Origin: Planctomycetaceae bacterium
Lineage (GTDB): Bacteria; Planctomycetota; Planctomycetia; Pirellulales; Pirellulaceae
Reading direction: 5' to 3'
DNA length: 58,759 nucleotides
Assembly (NCBI GenBank): GCA_007694185.1
Contig: RECD01000108.1
Span: 1-58,759 of the forward strand
Positions 26,308-34,602 of the stretch are shown piece after piece (the stretch's first letter is position 1; each line of letters begins with the position of its first letter). The position numbers and the translations under genes are program-made. The notes below the pieces were generated by a model. It ran no database searches. It was not told the origin of the DNA and was given only the letters and a program-made list of their open reading frames with translations.

Positions 26308-26346
26308 AAAAAACCCCGGAAAACCAAGCGTTTTCCGGGGTTTTTT
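26308..26346 (+). terminator. Intrinsic terminator of tRNA-Ala
   Basis: A long stem aaccccggaaaac / gttttccggggtt extended by A-T pairs on both sides, 5-nt loop, then six T at 26341-26346 and more after a G. The A-run on the left makes it potentially bidirectional. Confidence 0.88.
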
Positions 26347-26695
26347 GTTTTTGTGTCACTCGAGCCAGAAATCCCGCCTTGGCCATATCGTGCCAGTTGA
26401 GGTATCGGTTGCTCCAGTTTGGGGCAACATCCCGGGGCAACCGACAACGGACCGGCGATCGGTCTATCGCTTCGGCGTTCGGTCGCGGCATCGGTCCCCG
26501 CGGCGGTCGTTCGACATCACGGCAGGCGGTGATGGAACGCTCGCTCCCACCGAGCCGTCGCCGGCGGTCGTTCGGGCTAGACCACTCAACACCCGCCTAT
26601 TCGAAACGTCTTACCGGGAATTTTTTTGCATTTTTCCTCATGGGGCGCATATTTCGACAGTGAATGTCCTTTCTGTCTGTGTGCTTGGGTGCCCC
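26347..26695. other. Intergenic region upstream of the small lipoprotein
   Basis: About 350 bp with no supported gene or structure. An AT-rich patch at about 26617-26640 could be promoter sequence for the lipoprotein gene that starts at 26696. Confidence 0.35.
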
Positions 26696-26932
26696 ATGAG
26701 ATACTTTTCCGTGTCGGTCGTGATGCTCGCGACCTGCCTGTCGGCCGGTTGCGGCGTCGTGCGAAACATCGAGCAGTGGAAGTGCGACAACCTAGGGATG
26801 TGCCATTTCGGGACCACGCCTTCCGGGGGGATGGGCGTGAGGCCCTGCGAGGACGGCAATTGTTCCCCGCCTATGCACTACGGCGAACCGGTCCTGTCGG
26901 CACCCCAGCCCTTTTCCGGGCAGATGGATTGA
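26696..26932 (+). CDS. Small Cys-rich lipoprotein of unknown function
   Basis: 78 aa. The first 19 residues are a lipoprotein signal (MRYFSVSVVMLATCLSAGC, lipobox LSAGC). The mature part is short and has three further cysteines (KCDN, MCHF, PCEDGNC has two), which could form disulfides outside the cytoplasm or bind metal. No family recognised. The ATG at 26696 is preferred because it exactly begins a lipoprotein signal; the frame is open far upstream through the tRNA gene, which cannot be coding. It is convergent with the TPR gene, 34 bp apart. Confidence 0.7.
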   Translation: MRYFSVSVVMLATCLSAGCGVVRNIEQWKCDNLGMCHFGTTPSGGMGVRPCEDGNCSPPMHYGEPVLSAPQPFSGQMD

Positions 26933-26966
26933 GCGACGGCGGACGGAACCAGAGACGCTCTGCCGT

Positions 26967-28361
26967 TCAGGGGCCGCTCGGTTCGGTAAGATGCCTTCGC
27001 TTCGCCTCCGCCGGCCCATGCCCCGGGCGGATTTCCAGACACCGTTCATACGCCGCGAGGGCCAGTTCGGGCTGACGTCGGTGAAAACGGATTTCTCCAA
27101 GGTAGAACCACGGGTTGGGGTCGCGCGGATTGAACCGCGTCGCCGCTTCCAAGTTTTCGATCGCGGTGGCCAACCGGTCGCCGCGATAGTCTTCGATCCC
27201 CTGCAGCAGTTTCGCTTGAGCGAGGTGGCGGTCACGTCGCTCGGGATCGGGTTGATGACTGTCGAAATGCCTAGCAAGCTTTTCGTGCAGGCCGACGGAC
27301 GGCGTCAGCAACAGGGCGCGTTGCCAGTGCTCGGCCGCTCGTTCGGGCTGCTCGAGCATCTCCCAGGCGTCCCCTTCGGCTTCCAGCATTCCGGCATTTT
27401 CCCTCCCTTCGACGCGTAACTCGGCGAGCAGTTCGAGCACCCGCTCGGGACGTTTGCCGCGGACGGCGACATCGAGCAACTGATCGTCGACGATCTTGGC
27501 CATGAACACGGGCGTGTCCCCTTGGGCGGCTTTGACCTGCTTCGCGAGTTCCTCAATTCGATCGAGGTCATCGGTGCCGGCGACTTCCCCGAGCGGGCTG
27601 ATCAGCGTCGACAGGCCGGTCATCCGTTCGAGCGGCATGACGTATTCGGTATAGAAGTTCAACGAGACGACGTAGTCCGATCGTTCCATCATCGCGGCCG
27701 CCTCGAAAGCGGCGCGGGGGCGCCCGAGTGCCAACTGCAGGCGATGGTCGAGAAAATGGAATTCGAGCGACCTGGGTAGCTCGGCCAATTTCCGGCGGAT
27801 GATCGGCGCCGCCTGCTCCGCGCGGTCCGAACGCAGCAGCAATTGGGCGAGCAGATAATCGGCCGGGCTGAATCCCGAATTCACCTTGAACGACTCCTCG
27901 GCGCCGACCAGGTTCTCTTGCCGCAGGGCGTTTCGGCCGATGGCATGGAGCGCATGAACTTGGTTCAGCTTCTGGTTTTCCGATCGCGGGTTGAGCTGAG
28001 TTACCTTGCGATACTCGCTGGAGCTTTCTGCCATCCGGCCGAGGCGATCGAGGCTGAAGGCCAAGCCGAACTGGGCATCGGCGTTTTGGGCGTTTGACCG
28101 CAGGGCGTCGCGAAACGCCCATTCGGCATGCCCATAAAAACCTTTGCCCAACAGGGCCATGCCGAAGCGGGTTTGGTCGTCGGAGTCGCCCCGGTCAGCG
28201 GCTCTCGCTAACTCCTTAAGTTGCGGCATGACCAACGGATCGTGCAGCACCACCGCGGGGACTTGGGCTTCCTGCCGCAGCGCTCGGCGAGCCAACAGGA
28301 TGCCGGCGACCGCCGTTTCGAACAACACGACGGCGATCAGCAGACGCAGTATGAGGATCAT
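26967..28361 (-). CDS. TPR-repeat protein, membrane-anchored
   Basis: 464 aa. An N-terminal hydrophobic segment (ILILRLLIAVVLFETAVAG) anchors or exports it. The rest is helical with tetratricopeptide-like repeats: FGMALLGKGFYGHAEWAFRDAL, FGLAFSLDRLGRMAESSSEY and, near the C-terminus, ENLEAATRFNPRDPNPWFYL then FHRRQPELALAAYERCLEIR. TPR domains scaffold protein complexes. Its start codon overlaps the stop of the upstream FG-GAP gene (ATGA, 28358-28361), so the two are translationally coupled and probably act together. Specific function unknown. Confidence 0.85.
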   Translation of the reverse strand: MILILRLLIAVVLFETAVAGILLARRALRQEAQVPAVVLHDPLVMPQLKELARAADRGDSDDQTRFGMALLGKGFYGHAEWAFRDALRSNAQNADAQFGLAFSLDRLGRMAESSSEYRKVTQLNPRSENQKLNQVHALHAIGRNALRQENLVGAEESFKVNSGFSPADYLLAQLLLRSDRAEQAAPIIRRKLAELPRSLEFHFLDHRLQLALGRPRAAFEAAAMMERSDYVVSLNFYTEYVMPLERMTGLSTLISPLGEVAGTDDLDRIEELAKQVKAAQGDTPVFMAKIVDDQLLDVAVRGKRPERVLELLAELRVEGRENAGMLEAEGDAWEMLEQPERAAEHWQRALLLTPSVGLHEKLARHFDSHQPDPERRDRHLAQAKLLQGIEDYRGDRLATAIENLEAATRFNPRDPNPWFYLGEIRFHRRQPELALAAYERCLEIRPGHGPAEAKRRHLTEPSGP

Positions 28362-29674
28362 CGTTCGCCTCGCAGTACGCTGCTTTCGCCTCGCTGCCCG
28401 CTAACCCAAGCCGAAATCCTGCCGGCTTGCGCATGGGGCCTGCGGACATTCAGGCTGCCGGCGACGATATCCGGCAGGCCGTCCCCATCGATGTCACCCG
28501 CCGCCACGGTAACCAAGTGCATCGGGTGGGAAGCGATCTGCCAGGGGGTGAAGTTTTGCTGGCCGTCGTTCTGCAACCAGATGACGCTGGCGTTGTCGGG
28601 CCCGAGCCAATCGTTGGTCAAGCTCACCAGCACCACATCCTGGTGCCCGTCGCCATCGAAATCGGCGACGGCCGCGGCGTAGGTCCCGCCCAAATCGCTG
28701 ATCCGTCGCATCTCGAACCGCCAGTTTCCGAGGTTCTCGAACCAGTAACAACCGTGATAGGGTTGAGGATAAGCGTCGAAGTCCTCGAGGTTGTCGCCGG
28801 CCGGCAGGATCAGATCGAGATCGCCATCGCCGTCCAGGTCGGCCGCGACGAGGCCCGCGCCGCCGAGGTCGAGGTTGATCGTCATCCACAGTCGGCGAGC
28901 GACGAAGGTGCCGTCCCCTTGGTTCTCGAACCCCCACAGCTCCTCTTCGTTTTGGGTCACGATCGCCATGATGTCGAGGTCACCGTCCTGATCGAAGTCA
29001 CCGACCGGGACGTGGATCGCGCCCGGGGCGCTGAGCAAGGTGTGCGAACGGAACTCGAAGTCGCCCAAGTTTTCCAACCACAGCACCTCGCCGCGGGCGT
29101 AGCCGAAGACGGCGACCGCCAGATCGAGTTTGCCGTCGCCGTTGAAGTCGCCGTACTGGACGTCCGCCACACGACGGACGTCATCCAGGATCACGTGCCT
29201 CACGAACCCCTCATCACGATTTTCGAAAAGCTCAACCCGTCCGATCACCCCGTCGTCGGGCATCAGGTTACCGAGGACAGCGACGATCACGTCCAGGTCA
29301 CCGTCGTCGTCGATATCGACCACGGTCACATGGGCCGGCACGGAGACGTCTGCGATCAACACCGACTCTTCCCACGATCCGTCTGACTGTCGTTTGTGGA
29401 TCAGAATTCGGTTCCCCAACGCGTCGCAAGCGATGATCTCATTCTGGCCGTCGTCGTCGAAATCGACGATTTGCACGTTGGTGATCAGCGGCAATCCTGT
29501 GAACGGCGGACCGATCTCTTGGAACCGGAAATCGAGTTCCGAGGCCGGGTAGCTTGTCCCGCCCGAGTAGATCGCCGGCGGGGTTCTCCAAGCCGGGACC
29601 TGTGGCAGCCACATGGCGGTTCCGACGGGGATCGCGATCGCCAGCGAAAACCAAAGCAAAAACTTGCCGAGCAT
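28358..29674 (-). CDS. FG-GAP/VCBS repeat protein with calcium-binding repeats
   Basis: 438 aa from the chosen start. The N-terminus MLGKFLLWFSLAIAIPVG is a signal or anchor. The rest is a beta-propeller of FG-GAP repeats, each with a DxDxDGxxD calcium loop: DFDDDGQNEI, DIDDDGDLDV, DFNGDGKLDL, DFDQDGDLDI, DLDGDGDLDL, DFDGDGHQDV and DIDGDGLPDI, seven in all, as for an integrin-alpha-like propeller. The start at 29674 has GGGAAGGG just upstream and begins a signal; an open extension to 29866 is poor. Such exported propellers are common in planctomycetes and are thought to bind partners or polymers. It is the first gene of a two-gene operon with the TPR protein. Confidence 0.9.
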   Translation of the reverse strand: MLGKFLLWFSLAIAIPVGTAMWLPQVPAWRTPPAIYSGGTSYPASELDFRFQEIGPPFTGLPLITNVQIVDFDDDGQNEIIACDALGNRILIHKRQSDGSWEESVLIADVSVPAHVTVVDIDDDGDLDVIVAVLGNLMPDDGVIGRVELFENRDEGFVRHVILDDVRRVADVQYGDFNGDGKLDLAVAVFGYARGEVLWLENLGDFEFRSHTLLSAPGAIHVPVGDFDQDGDLDIMAIVTQNEEELWGFENQGDGTFVARRLWMTINLDLGGAGLVAADLDGDGDLDLILPAGDNLEDFDAYPQPYHGCYWFENLGNWRFEMRRISDLGGTYAAAVADFDGDGHQDVVLVSLTNDWLGPDNASVIWLQNDGQQNFTPWQIASHPMHLVTVAAGDIDGDGLPDIVAGSLNVRRPHAQAGRISAWVSGQRGESSVLRGER

Positions 29675-30174
29675 GAACCCTTCCCGAACGAACGCGAACG
29701 CGATCCTGCGACCTCTGCCGGACCGACCGCTCCAGTTTGTCACCCCAGCAGCGACGGCGAAAGCGAGCGCATCGCAAAACGACGCAATTCTGCTTCCCCG
29801 CTCAGCGGCGCTGCCACCGAGCACCCCGCTGCGGGGCGTATTTGTCGGCTCGTCCGACATCATCATCAGCCAGCAAACCGAGGTTTACCGGAGGGTTTTT
29901 GTCTTGGTGAATCGTGAGGTCTGAAAATGTCCCGGCAACGGGACCACCCATGGGACAACGGTTGGAACCGCCGGTCCCCTTCCACTTCCGGTTGCGCCGG
30001 ATCGCTGGCAAGGCGAGTGGGATTTGGATGCCAGATCGCGGCTTCTCTCTCGGGCCGAGAGGCCAGGGGACAGGTAGTTGCTCCTGCCCTTGGCCAGGGA
30101 AGCCTGCTACACGCGGGTGGGTGGGCTGTCGCTGCCTACGGGTCTTGCGTTTCCACGGTCGATCGGTGGGCGGA
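29675..30174. other. Intergenic region between rhomboid and FG-GAP genes
   Basis: About 500 bp with no supported gene; open frames here lack motifs. It should hold the end of the rhomboid transcript and the promoter of the FG-GAP/TPR operon. An imperfect hairpin at 30061-30095 (ggccaggggacagg with cctgcccttggcc) could mark the transcript end but has no T-run. Confidence 0.4.
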
Positions 30175-30951
30175 TCAGAAGCGGTGGGGGCGGCTGGTTT
30201 CGGTCGTTTCGGTGCGGCCGAAACGGATCCATTTGACAACCAGGGCTAAGAGGGCGCCGGCTATGAACCCGCCGATGTGAGCCCACCAGGCAACCCCGGT
30301 CGAACCGCTGCCGGCGGCGACGCCGCTGACCATCTGAAACACGAACCAGATCCCCAAAAAGACCGGCGCGGGGAGGACGAAGAAATGCAGGAAGATGAAG
30401 ATCGGCAGGACGGTCATCACCCGGGCGTGTGGATACAGCAACGCGTAGGCGCCCATCACCCCGGCGATCGCACCGCTGGCCCCGATGGTGGGAATCGGTG
30501 AGTTCATATCGGTCGCCCAGTGGCTGACCGCGGCCGCGATCCCGGTGCCGAGATAGAGCAACAGGTAGCCGAGGTGACCGAAACGGTCCTCGACGTTGTC
30601 ACCAAAGATGAACAGGAACCACATGTTCCCCAAGAAGTGCATCCAACCGCCGTGCAGGAACATGCAGGTCAGGATCGTCATCCACGGGTTGATCGCCGAC
30701 GGCGCCAGCACCTGCATCCGCTCTTGGACGATCATCCCCAGCGGCGTCGCGATCTGCTCTTGAATCGGGATCGCGGCGACGGCGGCCGGGTCAGTCAACC
30801 GCAGCGGCACCATCCCGTATCGCTCGATGATCCGTTGGCCGCCGTCATCGCTGGAAACCTGAGCGAAGAATGCCATGCCGCACAGCAGGATCATCGCGTA
30901 ATTGACGAACGGCGTGTGGGTCGACGGGATGCTGTCGCGAATCGGGATCAT
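30175..30951 (-). CDS. Rhomboid-family intramembrane serine protease
   Basis: 258 aa, with six or more hydrophobic helices. The catalytic Ser is S159 in GASGAIAGVMGAY and the catalytic His is H225 in AHIGGFIAG; the oxyanion motif HGGWMHFLGNMW has H105 and N109. It therefore looks active and cuts substrates within or next to the membrane. The gene starts 3 bp after the sulfatase stop, so it is the last gene of an operon: acidic protein, sulfatase, rhomboid. Substrate unknown; an operon partner is a candidate. Confidence 0.95.
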   Translation of the reverse strand: MIPIRDSIPSTHTPFVNYAMILLCGMAFFAQVSSDDGGQRIIERYGMVPLRLTDPAAVAAIPIQEQIATPLGMIVQERMQVLAPSAINPWMTILTCMFLHGGWMHFLGNMWFLFIFGDNVEDRFGHLGYLLLYLGTGIAAAVSHWATDMNSPIPTIGASGAIAGVMGAYALLYPHARVMTVLPIFIFLHFFVLPAPVFLGIWFVFQMVSGVAAGSGSTGVAWWAHIGGFIAGALLALVVKWIRFGRTETTETSRPHRF

Positions 30952-30954
30952 CGA

Positions 30955-32520
30955 TCACCACACCAGCCTGGCATCATCGGGGCCCATTCGTCCAGGCGGG
31001 CGGACGTCCGAGCCGGTGCGGTCGGTCAATCGATCGCCAAGCTCCGCGCGAGCTCGCTCGGCCGCAGCCGCCAATTCGGCGACGACTTCCGGATAGCGGT
31101 CCGCCACGTCGGTCGTCTCGCCGGGATCGGCGTCCAGATCAAAGAGCGTCAATCCGATCTTGCTGGTGTCGTAAGGAACGGGTACGCCGCCGCTGCCGCC
31201 GGGGCGTCCGCTCAGGGTGCGGTAGGGATGCGGGACATGCAGCTTCCACCGTGGCGTCCGGATCGCATGCAGCGAACTCGGGGTGTAGAAGCAATAAAAA
31301 TACTCGTGTGGCGAACGTGCCTGGTCGTCGTGCAAGAGAGCCGTGATGTCCTTGCCGTCGATCGGATGTTCCGGTAGCTCCGCACCGATCAGGCTGGCGA
31401 TCGTCGGCACCAGATCGATCGTCGAGCAAAGCTGATCGCAGGCCGTCCCGGCGGGAATCTTCGCAGGCCAGCGCATCAGCGCCGGCACGCGGTAGCCTCC
31501 TTCAAACATCGTCCCCTTCCCTTCGCGGAACGGCCCCGCCGAACCGGCATGATCGCCATAGGAGAGCCACGGGCCGTTGTCGCTGGTGAAGATCACGAGC
31601 GTGTTGTCACCGATCCCCAAGTCGTCGAGCGTGTCGAGGATTTTTCCGACCGACCAATCGACCTCCATCACCACGTCGCCGAACAGCCCCGCGCCGCTTT
31701 TCCCTTCGAAAGCCTCGGACACGTACAACGGAACGTGGACCATCGGATGCGGGAGGTAAACGAAAAACGGTTCGGCGGCATGTTCACGGATGAAGTCGAC
31801 GGCACGGTCGGTCAGATCCCGGGTCATCCGCTTTTGGTCCGCGGGCTGCATGTCGGCGTTCAGGACGGTGACTTCGCCGGGCGCCTGTGATTCCAGCAAC
31901 GGCAGCGGTGGCCAAGCCGATTCGGCATTCGGGTTGCGGCGCATGCGAGCGACGTTCTCCGGATGGAGTGGCCACATGTCGTTGCTGTAGGGAATCCCGT
32001 AGTAACGATCGAAGCCGTGACTCGTGGGCAAAAATCGGGGGTGGTGGCCGAGATGCCATTTCCCGAAGCAGGCGGTGGCGTAACCGCGGGAACGGCACAG
32101 TTCGGCGAGCGTCCGTTCGTCGTCACTGATCCCGACCTCGCTTTTGGGACCCAGTGCCCCGTCGATGCCGATCCGCTGGTGGTAGCAACCGGTCAACAGC
32201 GCCGCTCGCGAAGCGGAACAGACCGCCGTCGACGTCACAAAATCGGTGAACTTGCGGCCCTGTGACGCCATCCGGTCGAGATTCGGGGTCGGATAATCTT
32301 TTGCGCCGAACGGGCCGATGTCCGCGTACCCCATGTCGTCGATGAAAATCAGCACCACGTTGGGAGGCGTCTCGGCCCCGCCGGCAGTCGCGGTCAGCCC
32401 GAACGACCCGAACAGCCCGGCGATCAACGTCATGCACAAAGACGCCACACGGCAGGACGCCGCCTGGAGAAACGCCGCGTGGTCGCAACGGGTTCCCAGG
32501 ACATTGAGTCGAAGCAGCAT
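30955..32520 (-). CDS. Sulfatase (arylsulfatase type, formylglycine-dependent)
   Basis: 521 aa. It opens with an exported signal, then NVVLIFIDDMGYADIG with the two metal-binding aspartates, and the sulfatase signature TAVCSASRAALLTGCYHQR, where the Cys (about residue 101) would be converted to formylglycine by an FGE or anaerobic maturase (not in this window). FGKWHLGHHP, VFTSDNGPW and GGYRVPALMRWP are further sulfatase blocks. It releases sulfate from sulfated polysaccharides or other esters, most likely outside the cytoplasm. The start at 32520 has GAGGA upstream; earlier in-frame codons would run into the upstream acidic-protein gene. Second gene of an operon; substrate not predictable. 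Confidence 0.94.
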   Translation of the reverse strand: MLLRLNVLGTRCDHAAFLQAASCRVASLCMTLIAGLFGSFGLTATAGGAETPPNVVLIFIDDMGYADIGPFGAKDYPTPNLDRMASQGRKFTDFVTSTAVCSASRAALLTGCYHQRIGIDGALGPKSEVGISDDERTLAELCRSRGYATACFGKWHLGHHPRFLPTSHGFDRYYGIPYSNDMWPLHPENVARMRRNPNAESAWPPLPLLESQAPGEVTVLNADMQPADQKRMTRDLTDRAVDFIREHAAEPFFVYLPHPMVHVPLYVSEAFEGKSGAGLFGDVVMEVDWSVGKILDTLDDLGIGDNTLVIFTSDNGPWLSYGDHAGSAGPFREGKGTMFEGGYRVPALMRWPAKIPAGTACDQLCSTIDLVPTIASLIGAELPEHPIDGKDITALLHDDQARSPHEYFYCFYTPSSLHAIRTPRWKLHVPHPYRTLSGRPGGSGGVPVPYDTSKIGLTLFDLDADPGETTDVADRYPEVVAELAAAAERARAELGDRLTDRTGSDVRPPGRMGPDDARLVW

Positions 32521-32542
32521 CGGGTGGGTCCTCAACAGGGGG

Positions 32543-33094
32543 TCAGTCAGCCACATCTTCATCGAGATCGTCAACATCCGTCGCATCGACCTCGTCCAGA
32601 TCCTCCAGATCGGCATCGGTATCGCCGCCGCCACTCAGCCCGAATTCAGCGCTGATCTCGTCCTCGATCTCGATCTCGTAGTCATCTTCGAGTTCCTCTT
32701 CGAAGTCGTCGTCAAAATCGTCGTCGAAATCGTCGTCGTCGATGTCATCGAAATCATCGAACTCGTCCTCTTCGCCTTCTTCCCCGGAGGGGTTATCCGA
32801 ATCGCCGTAGTCCTCTTCGTCGTCATCGAAACCCGACAATTCCGCGATCGCCACCGAGACGCCGCCGACCAAGGGCGGTTCGCCGACGACACCTTCCGGC
32901 AGACCGCACGGGAGCGGCTGGGGACCGGGAGCGACCGAGGGCGACGGGACGACGAACGCCGGTTCGATCGTGCGGACCGAGCCGGAAACGACGGCGTCCG
33001 AGACCGACCCACACGGCGGTGGCAATTCATCCAACCACGCTTCCAGCGAGTCGGCGGAATCGATTGCAGCAGCGGTCACAGACGGATGGTTCAT
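32543..33094 (-). CDS. Highly acidic low-complexity protein of unknown function
   Basis: 183 aa in two parts. Residues 1-85 are ordinary, slightly hydrophobic, and include PPCGSVSDAVVSGSV and a Pro-rich patch. Residues about 90-183 are almost entirely Asp/Glu with some Phe and Ile: blocks such as FDDIDDDDFDDDFDDDF and EDDYEIEIEDEI. The DNA there is a near-perfect array of gac/gat/ttc units. Such a tail could bind calcium or basic partners. The opposite strand is also open, but it would be a stretch of Val/Ile/Leu and is an expected by-product of the Asp/Glu codons. The gene ends 22 bp before the sulfatase start. No family recognised; moderately confident that it is real. Confidence 0.65.
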   Translation of the reverse strand: MNHPSVTAAAIDSADSLEAWLDELPPPCGSVSDAVVSGSVRTIEPAFVVPSPSVAPGPQPLPCGLPEGVVGEPPLVGGVSVAIAELSGFDDDEEDYGDSDNPSGEEGEEDEFDDFDDIDDDDFDDDFDDDFEEELEDDYEIEIEDEISAEFGLSGGGDTDADLEDLDEVDATDVDDLDEDVAD

Positions 33095-33769
33095 GGTAGT
33101 GGCGGTGTCGGGTCGAGTGATCGATCAATTCAGCGGGAACGTCTGGGCTGTTCTTCGGCGGCCGGCATTGGCTCAGCCGGCAAAACATCCCGCGCGGCAA
33201 GAATAGTCAACTTGGCCTCAAAAGTTTAGCCGCCCAACCGGCAAGGGGCGAGCCTCGGGGGATTCGTGGGGCGAATTCGTCAACCCAAGGCGAAGACGCG
33301 AGCGAGACAGCGGCCTGATTTTTCCAAAGGCTTGCTGGAACGAATCCCGCGTTCGTTCACGTCACCGCCGGTGCCGCCCGGGAACCCGCGAAACCCAAAG
33401 CCTCGGGCCGAAAAACCACGAGACCGGCGGCAGCCGCAAGCTTGGCTGCGAGCCTTCGCAAAAACGCCGCAACCCGAAATAACCGCAAAAAAAGAGATGG
33501 ATGCGGCCGATTTTGACGATTAAGAATCGGTACGTCGCGGTGTTTTCGGAAAAAAAGCCGATTCTGCGGACGGGTCCTGAGGCAGCCGGGTTTACCCAAT
33601 CTCTCTTTCGCTGCCTCGCCACCTTCGGTTACAGAACGGGGGTGTGGGTTGCGGGGCTTCGCGACAGATTGGTTTCGGACAAATGAGTTTATTTCGGACG
33701 ATCAGCGGTTTCGGCGGAGCCGGGACGCGATTCGCCGATGGGCAGCCGATTGATAAAGGAGTGGCCGCA
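33095..33769. other. Divergent intergenic region upstream of the acidic-protein operon and LpoB-like gene
   Basis: About 675 bp with no supported gene. It should contain promoters in both directions. Visible structures are a perfect hairpin gcagcc/ggctgc (8-nt loop) at about 33432-33451, and an inverted pair gaggcagc (33579-33586) / gctgcctc (33610-33617). Neither has a T-run. Purine-rich runs at 33485-33497 and 33549-33556 are unexplained. Confidence 0.4.
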
Positions 33770-34504
33770 GTGAACCGACGTCGCATGCTGCTTTGGCTGG
33801 CGGGGGCTGGGATCGCGTCCGGAACCGGCTGCGCAAAAACCCGTTACGCCCACATCATGAAAAGCGATTCGATCGACATGGTCGGCAGCCATGACGCGGG
33901 GGCAGCGGTCTGGAACCCCTTGGTCGACGAGTCGGTCGCCAAGTTGTTGTCGCGTTGCCCTCCCAGCGTCCAGCAGGTCGGCTTCGGCGGCGCGATGCTG
34001 GAGTCCGCCAACGGTTCCGCGACGCCGCTGGTCAGCGAAGCCGGTTCGGGATTGGTTTCCGGGGTTTCGACAGTCTGCTTTGTCGGGATCGAGAACAAGA
34101 GTGCTGAGGAGCTGAACGACTTCAAGGACCAGATTTACGAAAGGATCGATTCGCAGATCAACCAGTCGGAGAGCTTCCGGAGCGTCAGCCGCCGGATGAT
34201 CGACGCGGCGCTGCTGGAAACCCGCCTGCGTCCCGATTCGCTGTTTCTGCCCGGCAACCGAGAACTGTTCGCCGCGTCGCTCGGCCGCCAAGGTTCGCCG
34301 GTCGACACATTGATGTACGCGACGATCACCAGCGGGACGACCGACCGCAACCATTCGACCCAGCGAGACTACCTGCTGACGCTCGAAATGGTGAACCTGC
34401 ATACCGGCGAGTACCTGAAGGAATCGGCGACCATCCGCAAGGGATATCACAAAACGCGAGCGGGCAAGTGGTGGAACTTCGGCCTCGGCCAAGGCGACGG
34501 CTGA
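33770..34504 (+). CDS. LpoB-like (penicillin-binding-protein activator family) lipoprotein, Tat-type signal
   Basis: 244 aa. The start is a GTG at 33770 with a strong AAGGAG 8 nt upstream, which decides against the neighbouring in-frame GTG at 33761. The signal NRRRMLLWLAG..GTGC has twin arginines and a lipobox Cys. The mature part has a FlgO/TolB-N/LpoB-like layout: a beta strand then NKSAEELNDFKDQIYERIDSQIN, SFRSVSRRMIDAALLETRLRP, LYATIT-type strand (LMYATITSG) and LEMVNLHTGEYLKES. In proteobacteria LpoB switches on PBP1b to build peptidoglycan; whether this one does so is inference. It is followed within 100 bp by another lipoprotein gene (COG3014-like), the pairing seen in other bacteria. 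Confidence 0.72.
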   Translation: MNRRRMLLWLAGAGIASGTGCAKTRYAHIMKSDSIDMVGSHDAGAAVWNPLVDESVAKLLSRCPPSVQQVGFGGAMLESANGSATPLVSEAGSGLVSGVSTVCFVGIENKSAEELNDFKDQIYERIDSQINQSESFRSVSRRMIDAALLETRLRPDSLFLPGNRELFAASLGRQGSPVDTLMYATITSGTTDRNHSTQRDYLLTLEMVNLHTGEYLKESATIRKGYHKTRAGKWWNFGLGQGDG

Positions 34505-34602
34505 TCGTCCCCGGACGCCCGAAGCTCGCGTCAGGCGACCGCATCGCGATCGCTCCCATGGGCGATTGTGATGCCGGGACGCGATCGCTGGGAACCGGGC
34601 GG

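Noticed and set aside
28427-29386. A 319-codon plus-strand frame opposite the FG-GAP gene
   Set aside because: Mirror of the repeated calcium loops; no independent start signal or motif.
30061-30095. Hairpin as terminator of the rhomboid operon
   Set aside because: Imperfect stem and no T-run on the minus strand; kept only as a remark in the intergenic entry.
29914-30249. Possible small plus-strand gene between FG-GAP and rhomboid
   Set aside because: No ribosome-binding site, no motif, Gly/Arg-rich, and overlaps the end of the rhomboid gene.
32318-33229. A 303-codon plus-strand open frame across the acidic-protein region
   Set aside because: It is antisense to the sulfatase start and the Asp/Glu repeats; its Val/Ile/Leu runs are what the reverse complement of Asp/Glu codons gives. 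No family motif.
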